From: Anaerolineae bacterium
GTDB lineage: Bacteria > Chloroflexota > Anaerolineae > 4572-78 > J111
Assembly (NCBI GenBank): GCA_020433835.1
Contig: JAGRBY010000001.1
Span: 1-58,784 of the forward strand
Direction: 5' to 3'
DNA: 58,784 bases
Shown: in pieces, positions 35,375 to 43,334 of the stretch
How positions within the stretch are numbered: position 1 is the stretch's first letter
Layout: each line of letters starts with the position of its first letter
Position numbers and translations under genes: made by a program
Notes under the pieces: generated by a model
Database searches by the model: none
The model's input: the letters and a program-made list of their open reading frames with translations, nothing else
Told to the model about the DNA's origin: nothing

Positions 35375-36223
35375 CTATGCGTGCTCGAAAACGCAGATGA
35401 CAATGTCGTCCACATCGGGCGTCGTGCTGGGATCCACCGTGGTGGTGGTCAACGTCGCGCCGCTGGTGTCATCGCTGACCGTACCGGCGCTGGCATCGAA
35501 CACAAAGATATTCATCTTGTCAGTGCTCACAGCCGGATAGTCGGTCGGCAGGTTAAACTGGGTTAGGACGTTGTTCCCTTTCCAGGCCACCAATCTGGGT
35601 TTGTACTGGGTCACCCACTTCGAACCTTGGGCCCGGGTAAAGCCATCAGTGGCCACGGTGTAGGTGATGCCCCACAAATGTTTCGAGGTGATCTGTGGGC
35701 GCAAAGTGTAAGCCTTCTGGAAATCCGTCCCACCCATGCCCGGCTCCAGGGGGATTAACAAGACCGACGGGAAAACAATGAACTCCCACCGGCGAGCGCC
35801 GAAGGTAAGGCTGCCCGGTTGGGTGTCCTGGGCCTGGCGGTAGAAATACATCCCTACCTGGATTTCGCTGCCTTTGTTGTTGGTGCCGATGCCGATCCCC
35901 TTCATCTCACCGATGGTGACCACCTTGTTGCCGGTCAGGGCCGCTTCTAAGTCGGCCGCGATTTTTCCGGTCATTACGCTGCCGGTGATGGCTTCGGTCG
36001 GGGGGAGGGCGTCAACGGAGAAGATGCCGTCGTCGCCCATATGAAAAATTTGTTGGGGTTCGGGATCATTGAGCTGAAGCTCTTTGAGGCCCGAAACCTG
36101 AATTCCCTCGTACGGGGTGGCCGAGGCGCTACCCGGCTCGATCATTTGCGTACCGCTATCGAGCGCGAAAATGCGGGCTTCTCGCGCGCCGACTGGCGTC
36201 CATACAGGATTAGGTGCTGCCAT
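35375..36223 (-). CDS. Major tail (tube) protein
   Basis: A 282-aa beta-rich protein at the position of the tail tube subunit: after the connector genes and before the chaperones. GGAGGAC precedes the ATG. VWTPVGAREARIFALDSGTQ and VFPSVLLIPLEPGMGGTDFQ are notable blocks; the C-terminal 50 residues (IFVFDASAGTVSDDTSGATL) may be a surface-exposed domain. A conserved hairpin repeat ends about 20 bp before its ribosome site, as for the capsid gene. High expression is expected. Confidence 0.75.
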   Translation of the reverse strand: MAAPNPVWTPVGAREARIFALDSGTQMIEPGSASATPYEGIQVSGLKELQLNDPEPQQIFHMGDDGIFSVDALPPTEAITGSVMTGKIAADLEAALTGNKVVTIGEMKGIGIGTNNKGSEIQVGMYFYRQAQDTQPGSLTFGARRWEFIVFPSVLLIPLEPGMGGTDFQKAYTLRPQITSKHLWGITYTVATDGFTRAQGSKWVTQYKPRLVAWKGNNVLTQFNLPTDYPAVSTDKMNIFVFDASAGTVSDDTSGATLTTTTVDPSTTPDVDDIVICVFEHA

Positions 36224-36251
36224 GAATGTCCTCCATAGTTAAATAAAAAAA

Positions 36252-36280
36252 GGGGCAGCCCGCTCTCTGCGGACTGCCCC
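36252..36280 (-). terminator. Hairpin repeat copy 1, before the major tail gene
   Basis: Stem GGGGCAGCCCGC / GCGGACTGCCCC (one mismatch). On the minus strand it is followed by seven T. The conserved repeat extends to CTGTCAGG at 36292-36299. Similar copies precede the capsid gene and sit in the LuxR-like gene. It may terminate upstream transcripts or protect the 5' end of a processed mRNA. Confidence 0.7.
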
Positions 36281-36330
36281 GGCATTGCTGCTCTGTCAGG
36301 CTAAATTAATTCAATTGTCTTTACTGCTAC

Positions 36331-36510
36331 CTACTGCTCCCCACTCGCCTGCTTTCGTCGTTTCGTGGGGGGCGGCGCATTGGTCTCGATGACCGGCCCA
36401 ACCGGATTGCAGGTACAATAACCTCGCACACGCCCTGGCCGCTCCGGATGGGGCTTAAATGTGACGAGTTTGCCGCAGATCGGGCAGGCTTTTTTATTCG
36501 CTGTTTGCAT
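36331..36510 (-). CDS. Small four-Cys zinc protein
   Basis: A 59-aa protein from ATG 36510 (GGAGAGAAC upstream), overlapping the previous stop by 17 bp. ACPICGKLVTFKPHPERPGR then GYCTCNP supplies four cysteines (C-x2-C and C-x-C) for one zinc. The C-terminus is basic and disordered (PTKRRKQASGEQ). It lies among the head-tail genes; function unknown. Confidence 0.62.
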   Translation of the reverse strand: MQTANKKACPICGKLVTFKPHPERPGRVRGYCTCNPVGPVIETNAPPPTKRRKQASGEQ

Positions 36511-36955
36511 ATGTTCTCTCCACAACTTCTTTGACCTGAAGCCGGAACTCAATGCCCCAGTAAAGCGATCCCCCTTCTAAGGGATACTTCAACCCGATCA
36601 CGCCACTGTCGCCCAGGAAGGTGGCCTCCTGAACGCCGAGCAGCTGCTCCAGGCTGGGCCGAGCGGCAAAGGTGTCGCGCACCAGCGGAAAGAACAGTTC
36701 GCAAGCTTCTTCAGCTTCACCGGGTACCCCCTGGCCAAAGGGCATTACATACAATTGCATGGCGTACAGCCGCGTCTCCAGCCCCATATCGCTGCCAAAA
36801 ACCTTCCAATCAACCTCGGCTTTGCGAGTCAGATTGACAAACAGCGGCATATTGGCCGCGCTGAGCGAGTTAGGTCCCTGGGCATACGCCGTGAGCACGC
36901 CGGTTATGTTTTGCTGGATCGTGACTAGCCTGGCTTTGACGGTTGCAACGCTCAT
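36494..36955 (-). CDS. Probable head-tail completion / tail terminator protein
   Basis: A 153-aa protein between the connector and the tail tube genes, the usual position of tail terminator proteins. VKARLVTIQQNITGVLTAYA is an N-terminal helix and the end, GGSLYWGIEFRLQVKEVVER, is a beta hairpin, consistent with such proteins. Call rests mainly on gene order. Confidence 0.6.
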   Translation of the reverse strand: MSVATVKARLVTIQQNITGVLTAYAQGPNSLSAANMPLFVNLTRKAEVDWKVFGSDMGLETRLYAMQLYVMPFGQGVPGEAEEACELFFPLVRDTFAARPSLEQLLGVQEATFLGDSGVIGLKYPLEGGSLYWGIEFRLQVKEVVERTYANSE

Positions 36956-36956
36956 C

Positions 36957-37550
36957 TCACCACCTCACTACTCGGCGATACGGCTCCGCCATTTTGACCA
37001 CGCGCAGCGGCAGCGCCTTGGAGTAGATCAACATGCCCACATCGGCCACGCCAATCATATCTGCCAACCCTGCCTCTGCTTCGCGGTAAAAACGAGCAGC
37101 CAGAACGGTTACGACCTCAACCAGGTCAGCCGGCAGATTGTTGATATCGTCAGCCAAGCCACCCGTGTAGGTGATTTTGACACGCTGCGCCTGGCGGCTG
37201 CTCAAACTCTCCCAGGCGGTTACGACCCCTTTGTCGAACTCGACATAGTCCAGCTCCGCCGCTAGCCAACTCTCCCGTGGGGACGTGCGGTAGCTGAACG
37301 AACTGACGTCGCTCACATCCGCTTTGCGTGGCCAGCAGACAATACTGCCATCCTGGTTAACTACACCGGTGATAAGTTCATCGGTCACGGTGGCCAGCTC
37401 GAAATAGTTATCCGAACCGGTTTTCGCGCCGGTGCAGTACCGGTCGAAAGCGCGACTGGCCGCCGTGGCCAGCCGAGTTAAAAGATCGTCGTCTGTGGCT
37501 TTACCGATACGCAGTTCACCTTTGATTAGGTCTACGCTGGTGTAATCCAC
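36957..37550 (-). CDS. Head-tail connector (gp6-like adaptor)
   Basis: A 197-aa protein. The first 40 residues (DLIKGELRIGKATDDDLLTR, LATAASRAFDRYC) match the helical pattern of HK97 gp6/phage_connect adaptors; VKITYTGGLADDINNLPADL and VTVLAARFYREAEAGL are also characteristic. It should dock beneath the portal as a ring. Follows the capsid gene and a small acidic gene, 1 bp from the next. Confidence 0.75.
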   Translation of the reverse strand: MDYTSVDLIKGELRIGKATDDDLLTRLATAASRAFDRYCTGAKTGSDNYFELATVTDELITGVVNQDGSIVCWPRKADVSDVSSFSYRTSPRESWLAAELDYVEFDKGVVTAWESLSSRQAQRVKITYTGGLADDINNLPADLVEVVTVLAARFYREAEAGLADMIGVADVGMLIYSKALPLRVVKMAEPYRRVVRW

Positions 37551-37551
37551 G

Positions 37552-37794
37552 TTATTCCTCGGCTTCTGCCTTGATCAGGAGCGCGGCGTCAATTAGATGT
37601 GTGTACCAGCAAGGTTGGGGGAGCTTTGGTAGCTCGATGACTCCACCTTTAATAAGATATATCTCATCCCCATGACACAGACTGGTCAGGTTCGTCATAG
37701 GGCTTTCCGGATTAATCCTAAAGCGCCTGATATTCGGGTTGACCTTAGGTTCTTCAACCTTAGGTTCTTCAACCTTCTTAGGTTTGCTTGGCAT
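37552..37794 (-). CDS. Small protein with EPKVE repeat
   Basis: An 80-aa protein from ATG 37794, preceded by AAGGAG. The N-terminus KPKKVEEPKVEEPKVNPNIR is made by a 15-bp tandem repeat in the DNA. The rest (SLCHGDEIYLIKGGVIELPK) is beta-like. Directly after the capsid gene; it may be a head decoration or completion protein, by position only. Confidence 0.6.
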   Translation of the reverse strand: MPSKPKKVEEPKVEEPKVNPNIRRFRINPESPMTNLTSLCHGDEIYLIKGGVIELPKLPQPCWYTHLIDAALLIKAEAEE

Positions 37795-37847
37795 ACAAAA
37801 CTCCTTAAACTCCAAAAACTCTACAAACTCTACAAACTCTGAAAACT

Positions 37848-39353
37848 CTACCCGTTGGCGACGTTGGTGATGATCCCCATCGATGGCGGGAAGTAGTGCG
37901 CCAGCACACCGTCGCAATAAACGCCGGTTTCATACTGTCGTGTGCGCAGCGGCCATTCCATTTGGTAGTAGTCGCGGCGCATTCGCTTCTCGAAGACGTT
38001 GGGAATGTTGGCAATCGGGTAAGGCAGTCGTTCGGTGAGAACCTTGATCGTTCCGGCCGGAACATACGGGTGAATTTCGATGGGAACCTGAACACTGCCG
38101 CCCATCGCAAACCGGTTCAAGAGTGACTTGATCCGGATCCCACCGTTGACGTCGTTGCCGGTTACAAAGTTGAGCCGAGCCGCAGACGCGGACAGCACTT
38201 TGTTGGTGATGTTGTCAGACTCTTGAGAGTTGACGTAGATTTTGCTGGGGCTGAGGCGATACACATCCCACATGTGGCGGAATAGATCGTTCAGCTCGAC
38301 AATGCCGCCGGTGCCGTCGCTGGTCAGCGTTGTGCCGGTTCCGGGCGTGCCGGTGGCCATATTTTTGATATAGGCATTGCTGCCGGTAGCCCATGCTTGA
38401 TACAACAGCCCGTCATAGCCCAGGGTGTTTTTACTGTAGTCAGCCGTGATCGCACTGGCAGCTTGACCGGTGCCGGCCAGAGAAGTCAGTTTGACGCTAT
38501 TAATCGTGGTGATGGCTTCCAGCTTCTCATTGCCGGCAGTACCGACATACCAAGCGTAGGCCACGGCCCCGGCAATAACCGGCGTGCTGGCGCTGATGGC
38601 ACTATCATCGCCGTTGGAAATGGCACCGGTGCTGGTAGCACTCGATTTGTTGGAGCTGCCGCCGCCGTAATTGAATGATTGGCCATCGACTGTGCTCACT
38701 GAGACTTGGCCAACCACGCCACTGGTCAGCGATGAAGCTAGGTAACCATGCAGCGTTAAGGCCACCACGATCACGTTGTAGGTCGCGTCGGCAATCGATC
38801 CATCACCATCTTGGACGGTCACCGTCGGGGCGGTGGGGGTTCCCAGAGCCACAGAGCCGTTGGCACCGAGCAGGTTCAGTTCCTCTTCGATCATCACGGC
38901 CCAGAGCAAACGCTGAGCGGTTGTGGCCCGCACGTTTTCTAGATTTTGGCCGGCCAGTTCAGCCTCGAAAGTCACGGTGTCTTCCAAGCCCTCGGATTTG
39001 TACGAGGCGCTCTTGTCTTCCACCGTGGTGGCCACTGCCCCATTCCGTTTTCCTTCAGGTACGAACGAGCGCAGACTATTGGTGTTGATCGCTGTCACGG
39101 CCTTCCAGTTGGTAGCCGTGCCGCCGTTGCCACTGACACGCGGCACCACGTTGCGGATTGGTGTAATGACCGGGATTAAGTTTTTAGCCGGTGCCTGCAA
39201 ATCATACCAGACCAGGCCAGTCGACTGGGTGATGGCCTTGTTCATGGTTTCTAACTTGTTGATGTCCTGAGCTTGCTGATCTTTGGTGGCTTCCTGAAAA
39301 GATTTGATAGCATCATTGGTCAGGTCGCTCAGGTTTGAAATTAAACTGGGCAT
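37848..39353 (-). CDS. Major capsid protein (HK97 fold) with an inserted domain
   Basis: About 501 aa from ATG 39353, which follows GGAGGATATC; an upstream in-frame ATG lacks this. The N-terminal 150 residues (VPRVSGNGGTATNWKAVTAI; GLEDTVTFEAELAGQNLENV) and the last 150 (DLFRHMWDVYRLSPSKIYVN; FEKRMRRDYYQMEWPLRTRQ) form the HK97-like core. Between about 170 and 300 lies a Ser/Thr/Gly-rich beta domain (TVTVQDGDGSIADATYNVIV and on), probably an insertion exposed on the capsid. It lies downstream of the protease-scaffold gene, as usual. Confidence 0.83.
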   Translation of the reverse strand: MPSLISNLSDLTNDAIKSFQEATKDQQAQDINKLETMNKAITQSTGLVWYDLQAPAKNLIPVITPIRNVVPRVSGNGGTATNWKAVTAINTNSLRSFVPEGKRNGAVATTVEDKSASYKSEGLEDTVTFEAELAGQNLENVRATTAQRLLWAVMIEEELNLLGANGSVALGTPTAPTVTVQDGDGSIADATYNVIVVALTLHGYLASSLTSGVVGQVSVSTVDGQSFNYGGGSSNKSSATSTGAISNGDDSAISASTPVIAGAVAYAWYVGTAGNEKLEAITTINSVKLTSLAGTGQAASAITADYSKNTLGYDGLLYQAWATGSNAYIKNMATGTPGTGTTLTSDGTGGIVELNDLFRHMWDVYRLSPSKIYVNSQESDNITNKVLSASAARLNFVTGNDVNGGIRIKSLLNRFAMGGSVQVPIEIHPYVPAGTIKVLTERLPYPIANIPNVFEKRMRRDYYQMEWPLRTRQYETGVYCDGVLAHYFPPSMGIITNVANG

Positions 39354-39381
39354 TGATATCCTCCATGGTTGAATAAAAAAA

Positions 39382-39410
39382 GGGGCAGCCCGCCCCATGC
39401 GGACTGCCCC
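39382..39410 (-). terminator. Hairpin repeat copy 2, before the capsid gene
   Basis: Stem GGGGCAGCCCGC / GCGGACTGCCCC with loop CCCAT or similar; on the minus strand it ends in a T-run 28 bp before the capsid ATG. The flanking CTGTCAGG at 39423-39430 is shared with the other two copies. Terminator or mRNA 5' stabiliser. Confidence 0.7.
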
Positions 39411-39498
39411 GGTGTTTCCACTCTGTCAGGCTAATTTATATTTTGGAACGGCCTAAAACCGCTCCCTCAACGGCAAAACTCTACAAACCCTAAAAACT

Positions 39499-40614
39499 CT
39501 AAGAACTCTTCTGGTGAACCTTTTTGATTTGCAGTTCAGTCAACCGCTGGCCAATCACTTCTCTCATCTGCGGATCAGTCGCATCGGCCAGGAGCGATTT
39601 TAGTACTGTTTCGGTCTGATCGTGGACCGCGCCAAACGATAACTCGCGCAGCACCGGCCCCGTACCTTGAGGTAATTGCTCGATCCGTTCGAGACGTTCT
39701 TCTATCTCGCCGACCGCGCTGGCCACTTTGGCCATATCCCCGACCATCTTCTGTAGATTGCTGCCGACTTTCTCTACTTCACCGCTCATTTTCTCCAGCG
39801 ACTCGGTGGCCTCATCTTTGGCCTGGAAGCCGTCGAGCGATTTCTTCAGATCCTCGACCTCGGCGGAACGCGCAAAGCCGTCGCCCTCTTCTCTCACTAG
39901 GCCAAGTTCCTTGAGCATACCGAGCATAATGTTCTTGACCGTCTCTTCGGTCATTTTTTGCTCTGGCTCTTGCTCCTCTTCAGCGGCCCCTTCTTCGTTA
40001 TTTTCTTGGTGGCCTTCTTCTTCGCCGTTCATTTTTCGAGTCGTCTCGTCGGCGTCTCCGGCTGTCTCCTCGGCAGCAGCTTCGCCTTTGGCGACCGTCT
40101 CTGCTCGTTGTTCTTCTTCCTGGGCCGGCACGTCCTTAGTTTCTTTACCCATCGGAATACCTCCTTCACGTTTAATCAAACTGAACCGCGCCGATGGGTT
40201 GGCCGGCCGGTCCACTAATGAAATTTCAATGAGAATATATTTAATGATGCGACGGACGAGCCGCCCATCGATAACTTCCGAAATCTTCTTGAGAGCCTTG
40301 CCACCGATAGAGAAGCCTTTGTAAACCCCATCGAGGACTTTTTGCCAGGCGCTGTCATCAACAACCTTGACCCCTATCCACAGCGACTTGGTCTCATCAT
40401 CGAGGATGATTTCTTGGGCGACACCCACGGCGCTGGCCCCGTGCATCTCGCGGATGTTGGCCCACTCGCGCCACTCTTCAACCGCTGCTTTAGTGGCCAC
40501 ATAGTCGGTGACTTCGTCTTCAGCATCGACAGTTTCATCGCTGGCCAGGCCCCAGACCATCCGCTTTTCTTCGTCAATTTTGGCAATCGGTAAGAATTTA
40601 GTCAGTCGACTCAT
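39499..40614 (-). CDS. Prohead protease - scaffold fusion (XkdF-like)
   Basis: A 371-aa protein. Residues about 1-150 resemble XkdF-type prohead proteases: MVWGLASDETVDAEDEVTDY, REMHGASAVGVAQEI, VYKGFSIGGKALKK and IEISLVDRPANPSARFSL. A strongly acidic, disordered linker follows (about 155-225; EEEGHQENNEEGAAEEEQEP). The rest is a coiled coil (VEDLKKSLDGFQAKDEATES; VGEIEERLERIEQL), typical of scaffolds. It would shape the prohead and then cleave itself and other head proteins. Gene order protease-capsid supports this. Confidence 0.8.
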   Translation of the reverse strand: MSRLTKFLPIAKIDEEKRMVWGLASDETVDAEDEVTDYVATKAAVEEWREWANIREMHGASAVGVAQEIILDDETKSLWIGVKVVDDSAWQKVLDGVYKGFSIGGKALKKISEVIDGRLVRRIIKYILIEISLVDRPANPSARFSLIKREGGIPMGKETKDVPAQEEEQRAETVAKGEAAAEETAGDADETTRKMNGEEEGHQENNEEGAAEEEQEPEQKMTEETVKNIMLGMLKELGLVREEGDGFARSAEVEDLKKSLDGFQAKDEATESLEKMSGEVEKVGSNLQKMVGDMAKVASAVGEIEERLERIEQLPQGTGPVLRELSFGAVHDQTETVLKSLLADATDPQMREVIGQRLTELQIKKVHQKSS

Positions 40615-41141
40615 TTCCGGCTGATGACCTCCAATAGCTCGATGACGCCCGCTTCAAAGTTTTTGTAAATCTCCTCCTCATGCTGGTCCAGACTATCATC
40701 TAGCGTTACCCAGCCGGTCACTCCATGCCAATAGTTTTGATCATCCTCGTTACCCTGCACTACATTTGAGTAACTAGCCGTGTTTCCGATCACACCCGTC
40801 ACGGCAGCGTCATCGAATTCGACTTCATGCGTCCACTTCGTTCCCAGACGCTCAGAGGTCAATTTGGCCTGTCCCCGCCGTAGGGCGCGGCCCCCGGCCC
40901 GGCTGTTGAATTGCCCGCCGGCGAAAGCGCTGCGGGGGTAATGCCCGCGACCCCGGACGTAGGTGTTAAATGATTTAGCCCGGGTCCGAGACGGTTGGGG
41001 CGGATACTCCCTGAGCGTCCCCCGCACTGACAGCAAGCTGTCTTCCATCTTGCCCTTCATAATTGGCTGGGCTTCCTTCGGGATCTCATCGAGACCCTTC
41101 AGCAGCTCCTCAAACCCTTTGACTTCAAATGTCTTAGCCAA
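40611..41141 (-). CDS. HK97 gp10-like head/tail joining protein
   Basis: A 176-aa protein. KGFEELLKGLDEIPKEAQPI at the start and GNTASYSNVVQGNEDDQNYW later are typical of the gp10-like minor structural family. The stop overlaps the protease start (ATGA) and the start overlaps the previous stop by 8 bp. Here it precedes the protease, not the tail genes as in HK97, an unusual position. Confidence 0.68.
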   Translation of the reverse strand: MAKTFEVKGFEELLKGLDEIPKEAQPIMKGKMEDSLLSVRGTLREYPPQPSRTRAKSFNTYVRGRGHYPRSAFAGGQFNSRAGGRALRRGQAKLTSERLGTKWTHEVEFDDAAVTGVIGNTASYSNVVQGNEDDQNYWHGVTGWVTLDDSLDQHEEEIYKNFEAGVIELLEVISRK

Positions 41142-41775
41142 GGCTGGTCACCTTTCGCCCTAAATAAGGGCCTTCGGATAAAACAATATTGTGTAGGGCG
41201 CGACAGCCCTCAACCGATCCCCACGGTGTTTTAATCGGCGTCTGGCAAACGATCTCATCACGGTTGGTTTGCCAGATAACTACCCAGTCGCCGTTGCGTA
41301 GCCGTTTGGTCGTCGTCCAGCAGCGGCAGCGCGGATGGCCCGGCGGTAAGAAGACCGCTCGCGGGATACCGGCTGCCTCGTAAACCAGGGCCTCGCCGTT
41401 AGCGTAGGCGGCCGTCGTTTCCGTCGTGCCGATCATTAATCCCCGGTCGATGTTATCGCCCACCACCGGCCCTAGCTGCCGTACCAGGTCGTCCATAGTC
41501 GCTCCCGGTGTCTCGACCCAATTACCGACCACTTGCCCCACAATTTTACGGTTGGTCTCGGTCAGTAGCTCTGACAGCTTGCCGGCATTCTCTCTGGCCC
41601 ACCGGGCGGCCGCAGCGTGGGCCAGGCTGTCATCAAACACAATGCCCACGGCCCGCAGCTTCTCTGCGCCGGTTTTAGCCCCGGCGATTGCCGCGTCTTC
41701 CATCGATGGCATGAGATACCCTAGCAGCTTCTCTTTTTCCTTCTCCCAAAAATCAGGCGATAGTGTCGTCGGCAC
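41134..41775 (-). CDS. Head morphogenesis protein (SPP1 gp7-like)
   Basis: A 213-aa minor head protein beginning at GTG 41775. The hallmark is AVFLPPGHPRCRCWTTTKRL near residue 140, the conserved H-P-x-C-R-C motif of the phage Mu F / SPP1 gp7 family. GLMIGTTETTAAYANGEALV precedes it, as usual. It is thought to be packed inside the head and to act in DNA ejection or prohead assembly. Follows portal. Confidence 0.82.
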   Translation of the reverse strand: MPTTLSPDFWEKEKEKLLGYLMPSMEDAAIAGAKTGAEKLRAVGIVFDDSLAHAAAARWARENAGKLSELLTETNRKIVGQVVGNWVETPGATMDDLVRQLGPVVGDNIDRGLMIGTTETTAAYANGEALVYEAAGIPRAVFLPPGHPRCRCWTTTKRLRNGDWVVIWQTNRDEIVCQTPIKTPWGSVEGCRALHNIVLSEGPYLGRKVTSLG

Positions 41776-41869
41776 GAAGCGCCTCCACTATTCGCTGTTG
41801 CAAGCCGCCGAAATATTCCATAATGCGCTCTTGGAAGGCCAGGGCATCCTCACCTTTTACGTTGCCCAT
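41753..41869 (-). CDS. Possible 38-aa protein between portal and morphogenesis genes
   Basis: ATG 41869 opens MGNVKGEDALAFQERIMEYF and runs as a helix to a stop 22 bp inside the next gene. The ribosome site is weak. It fills the otherwise empty 98 bp after portal. Amphipathic helix; function unknown. Confidence 0.4.
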   Translation of the reverse strand: MGNVKGEDALAFQERIMEYFGGLQQRIVEALRADDTIA

Positions 41870-41873
41870 CGGA

Positions 41874-43334
41874 TCATCCGTACCTGGACCACTCTTGTCC
41901 CACCCTTTGAAAAAACTTTTGAGTCGCCGCTCCCTCCTTCGGAGCGGCAGCGCCAGACGGCAGCATAACCGGGGCGACGTTCGGTACAAGACCCCACGGC
42001 GATGAGGCTGATGTTGGCGTGCCAACAGGTCGCGACTCGGGTGGAATACCGATCCGGTCCTGAACGTAGCTCACGTCATAAACCCCCATGCGGGTGTAAA
42101 TTTCATCGACCTGCGCCTGTTGGTATTGATCGTCCTGCGGATCCAGCCCCACCCAGCGATGCTTCAGGTGCGGTTTCTTCAGCCATTGTTGAATGATGTT
42201 GTTGAGTAGTCGAGTGAGATATTGCGTAATCGGCCCCAGCATCGAGCGGTACTGCACGTTTTCCATCGAGGCCGTAAAGCCGGCTCCGCCCAGGCCATCG
42301 CCGGGTGTAATCCCAAATTCAGCCGGGCTGTTACCAAATGCCCAGCAGGCCACCTTCATCAACCATTCATCGCGCGGTGTTTGGTTAATATCATCCTTGC
42401 GAAATTCATAAACGGGTACCTGCCCGCGGCCCCCCTCAAGCGGGACCCAGTGCATTTTGCGCTGAGCCTCCATGTTGCCGGCCACCATCGCGTCCCAGTA
42501 CTTCTGCCAGGCGTCCACCATCTCTTGTGTCCACGTCGACGGTGCGCCGACCAACGCTTCCGGCACGTTCCCCTCAGTAAATGAGCCGACGTGGTACGTG
42601 TCGCGGCGCAGAGCCAGATTGACGGCCAGAATAATGAACTCAATTGGCGATGTGCCGTATGGTGACGAAGCCGAGGCATTGAATGGTTTGTAAATCAGCC
42701 GGTCTCGCGTGAAGTAGCTGGTTGGTAAACCGTGCAGGTTCTGAATGTAGGCCGGCAGGGGTGGGGGCGCGATGCGACCCCGAAAATCAAGCAAGGGCCG
42801 AATAGTGTCGCCGGCGACCAGCTCTGCCGCCTGCACCTGGTTGCCCAGCGTGACTTCTGGCCAGACGGTCACGGCATCGATGGTCAGCATTTCCTCAAGG
42901 AGGCTATTGAGCCATTGATCGAAATCGTGTTGGCCATCCGGACTATCGAGCCACTCGGTCACCAGATCAATATCGGCGCTGTAGTTGTTTTTGTCCTTCT
43001 CATCTTTGGCAATGATCTCCCACTCCAGTGCGCGAATCTCGCGTTTGATCAGCTCGATGTTGAGACGGATCTCCTTGCAGGCCTTGGCCAGATTGCGCAA
43101 AACCGGGAAGGGCGTCAAGCCAAAACCGGCCCGGGGAATACTGATCAGGTTGATGCCGGCTTGGTATTCAAACAGGCGCGGCTGCTCTTCAGGCATCTCC
43201 GGCAGCACCGGCTGCCCTGGCCCAAATCGCGAATTCAGCGCCGTTGGCTGGGTCCACGGGTTGCCCTGGGCCTCGGTCATGGCCCGGGCTTGTTCGGTTA
43301 AGTCTATGGTGTTGCCCTTACTATTTATTGGCAT
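41874..43334 (-). CDS. Portal protein
   Basis: A 486-aa protein directly after the large terminase (14-bp overlap) and before head morphogenesis. Portal features: VLRNLAKACKEIRLNIELIK (clip/stem side), SYFTRDRLIYKPFNASASSP, YGTSPIEFIILAVNLALRRD, GNSPAEFGITPGDGLGGAGF and TQYLTRLLNNIIQQWL. It would form the dodecameric DNA entry ring of the head. The C-terminal 60 residues are Pro/Ala-rich and flexible. Confidence 0.87.
   Translation of the reverse strand: MPINSKGNTIDLTEQARAMTEAQGNPWTQPTALNSRFGPGQPVLPEMPEEQPRLFEYQAGINLISIPRAGFGLTPFPVLRNLAKACKEIRLNIELIKREIRALEWEIIAKDEKDKNNYSADIDLVTEWLDSPDGQHDFDQWLNSLLEEMLTIDAVTVWPEVTLGNQVQAAELVAGDTIRPLLDFRGRIAPPPLPAYIQNLHGLPTSYFTRDRLIYKPFNASASSPYGTSPIEFIILAVNLALRRDTYHVGSFTEGNVPEALVGAPSTWTQEMVDAWQKYWDAMVAGNMEAQRKMHWVPLEGGRGQVPVYEFRKDDINQTPRDEWLMKVACWAFGNSPAEFGITPGDGLGGAGFTASMENVQYRSMLGPITQYLTRLLNNIIQQWLKKPHLKHRWVGLDPQDDQYQQAQVDEIYTRMGVYDVSYVQDRIGIPPESRPVGTPTSASSPWGLVPNVAPVMLPSGAAAPKEGAATQKFFQRVGQEWSRYG

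Noticed and set aside
41870..42025. Longer version of the 38-aa frame after portal
   Set aside because: The extension is antisense-like, Arg-rich sequence inside the portal gene without a ribosome site.
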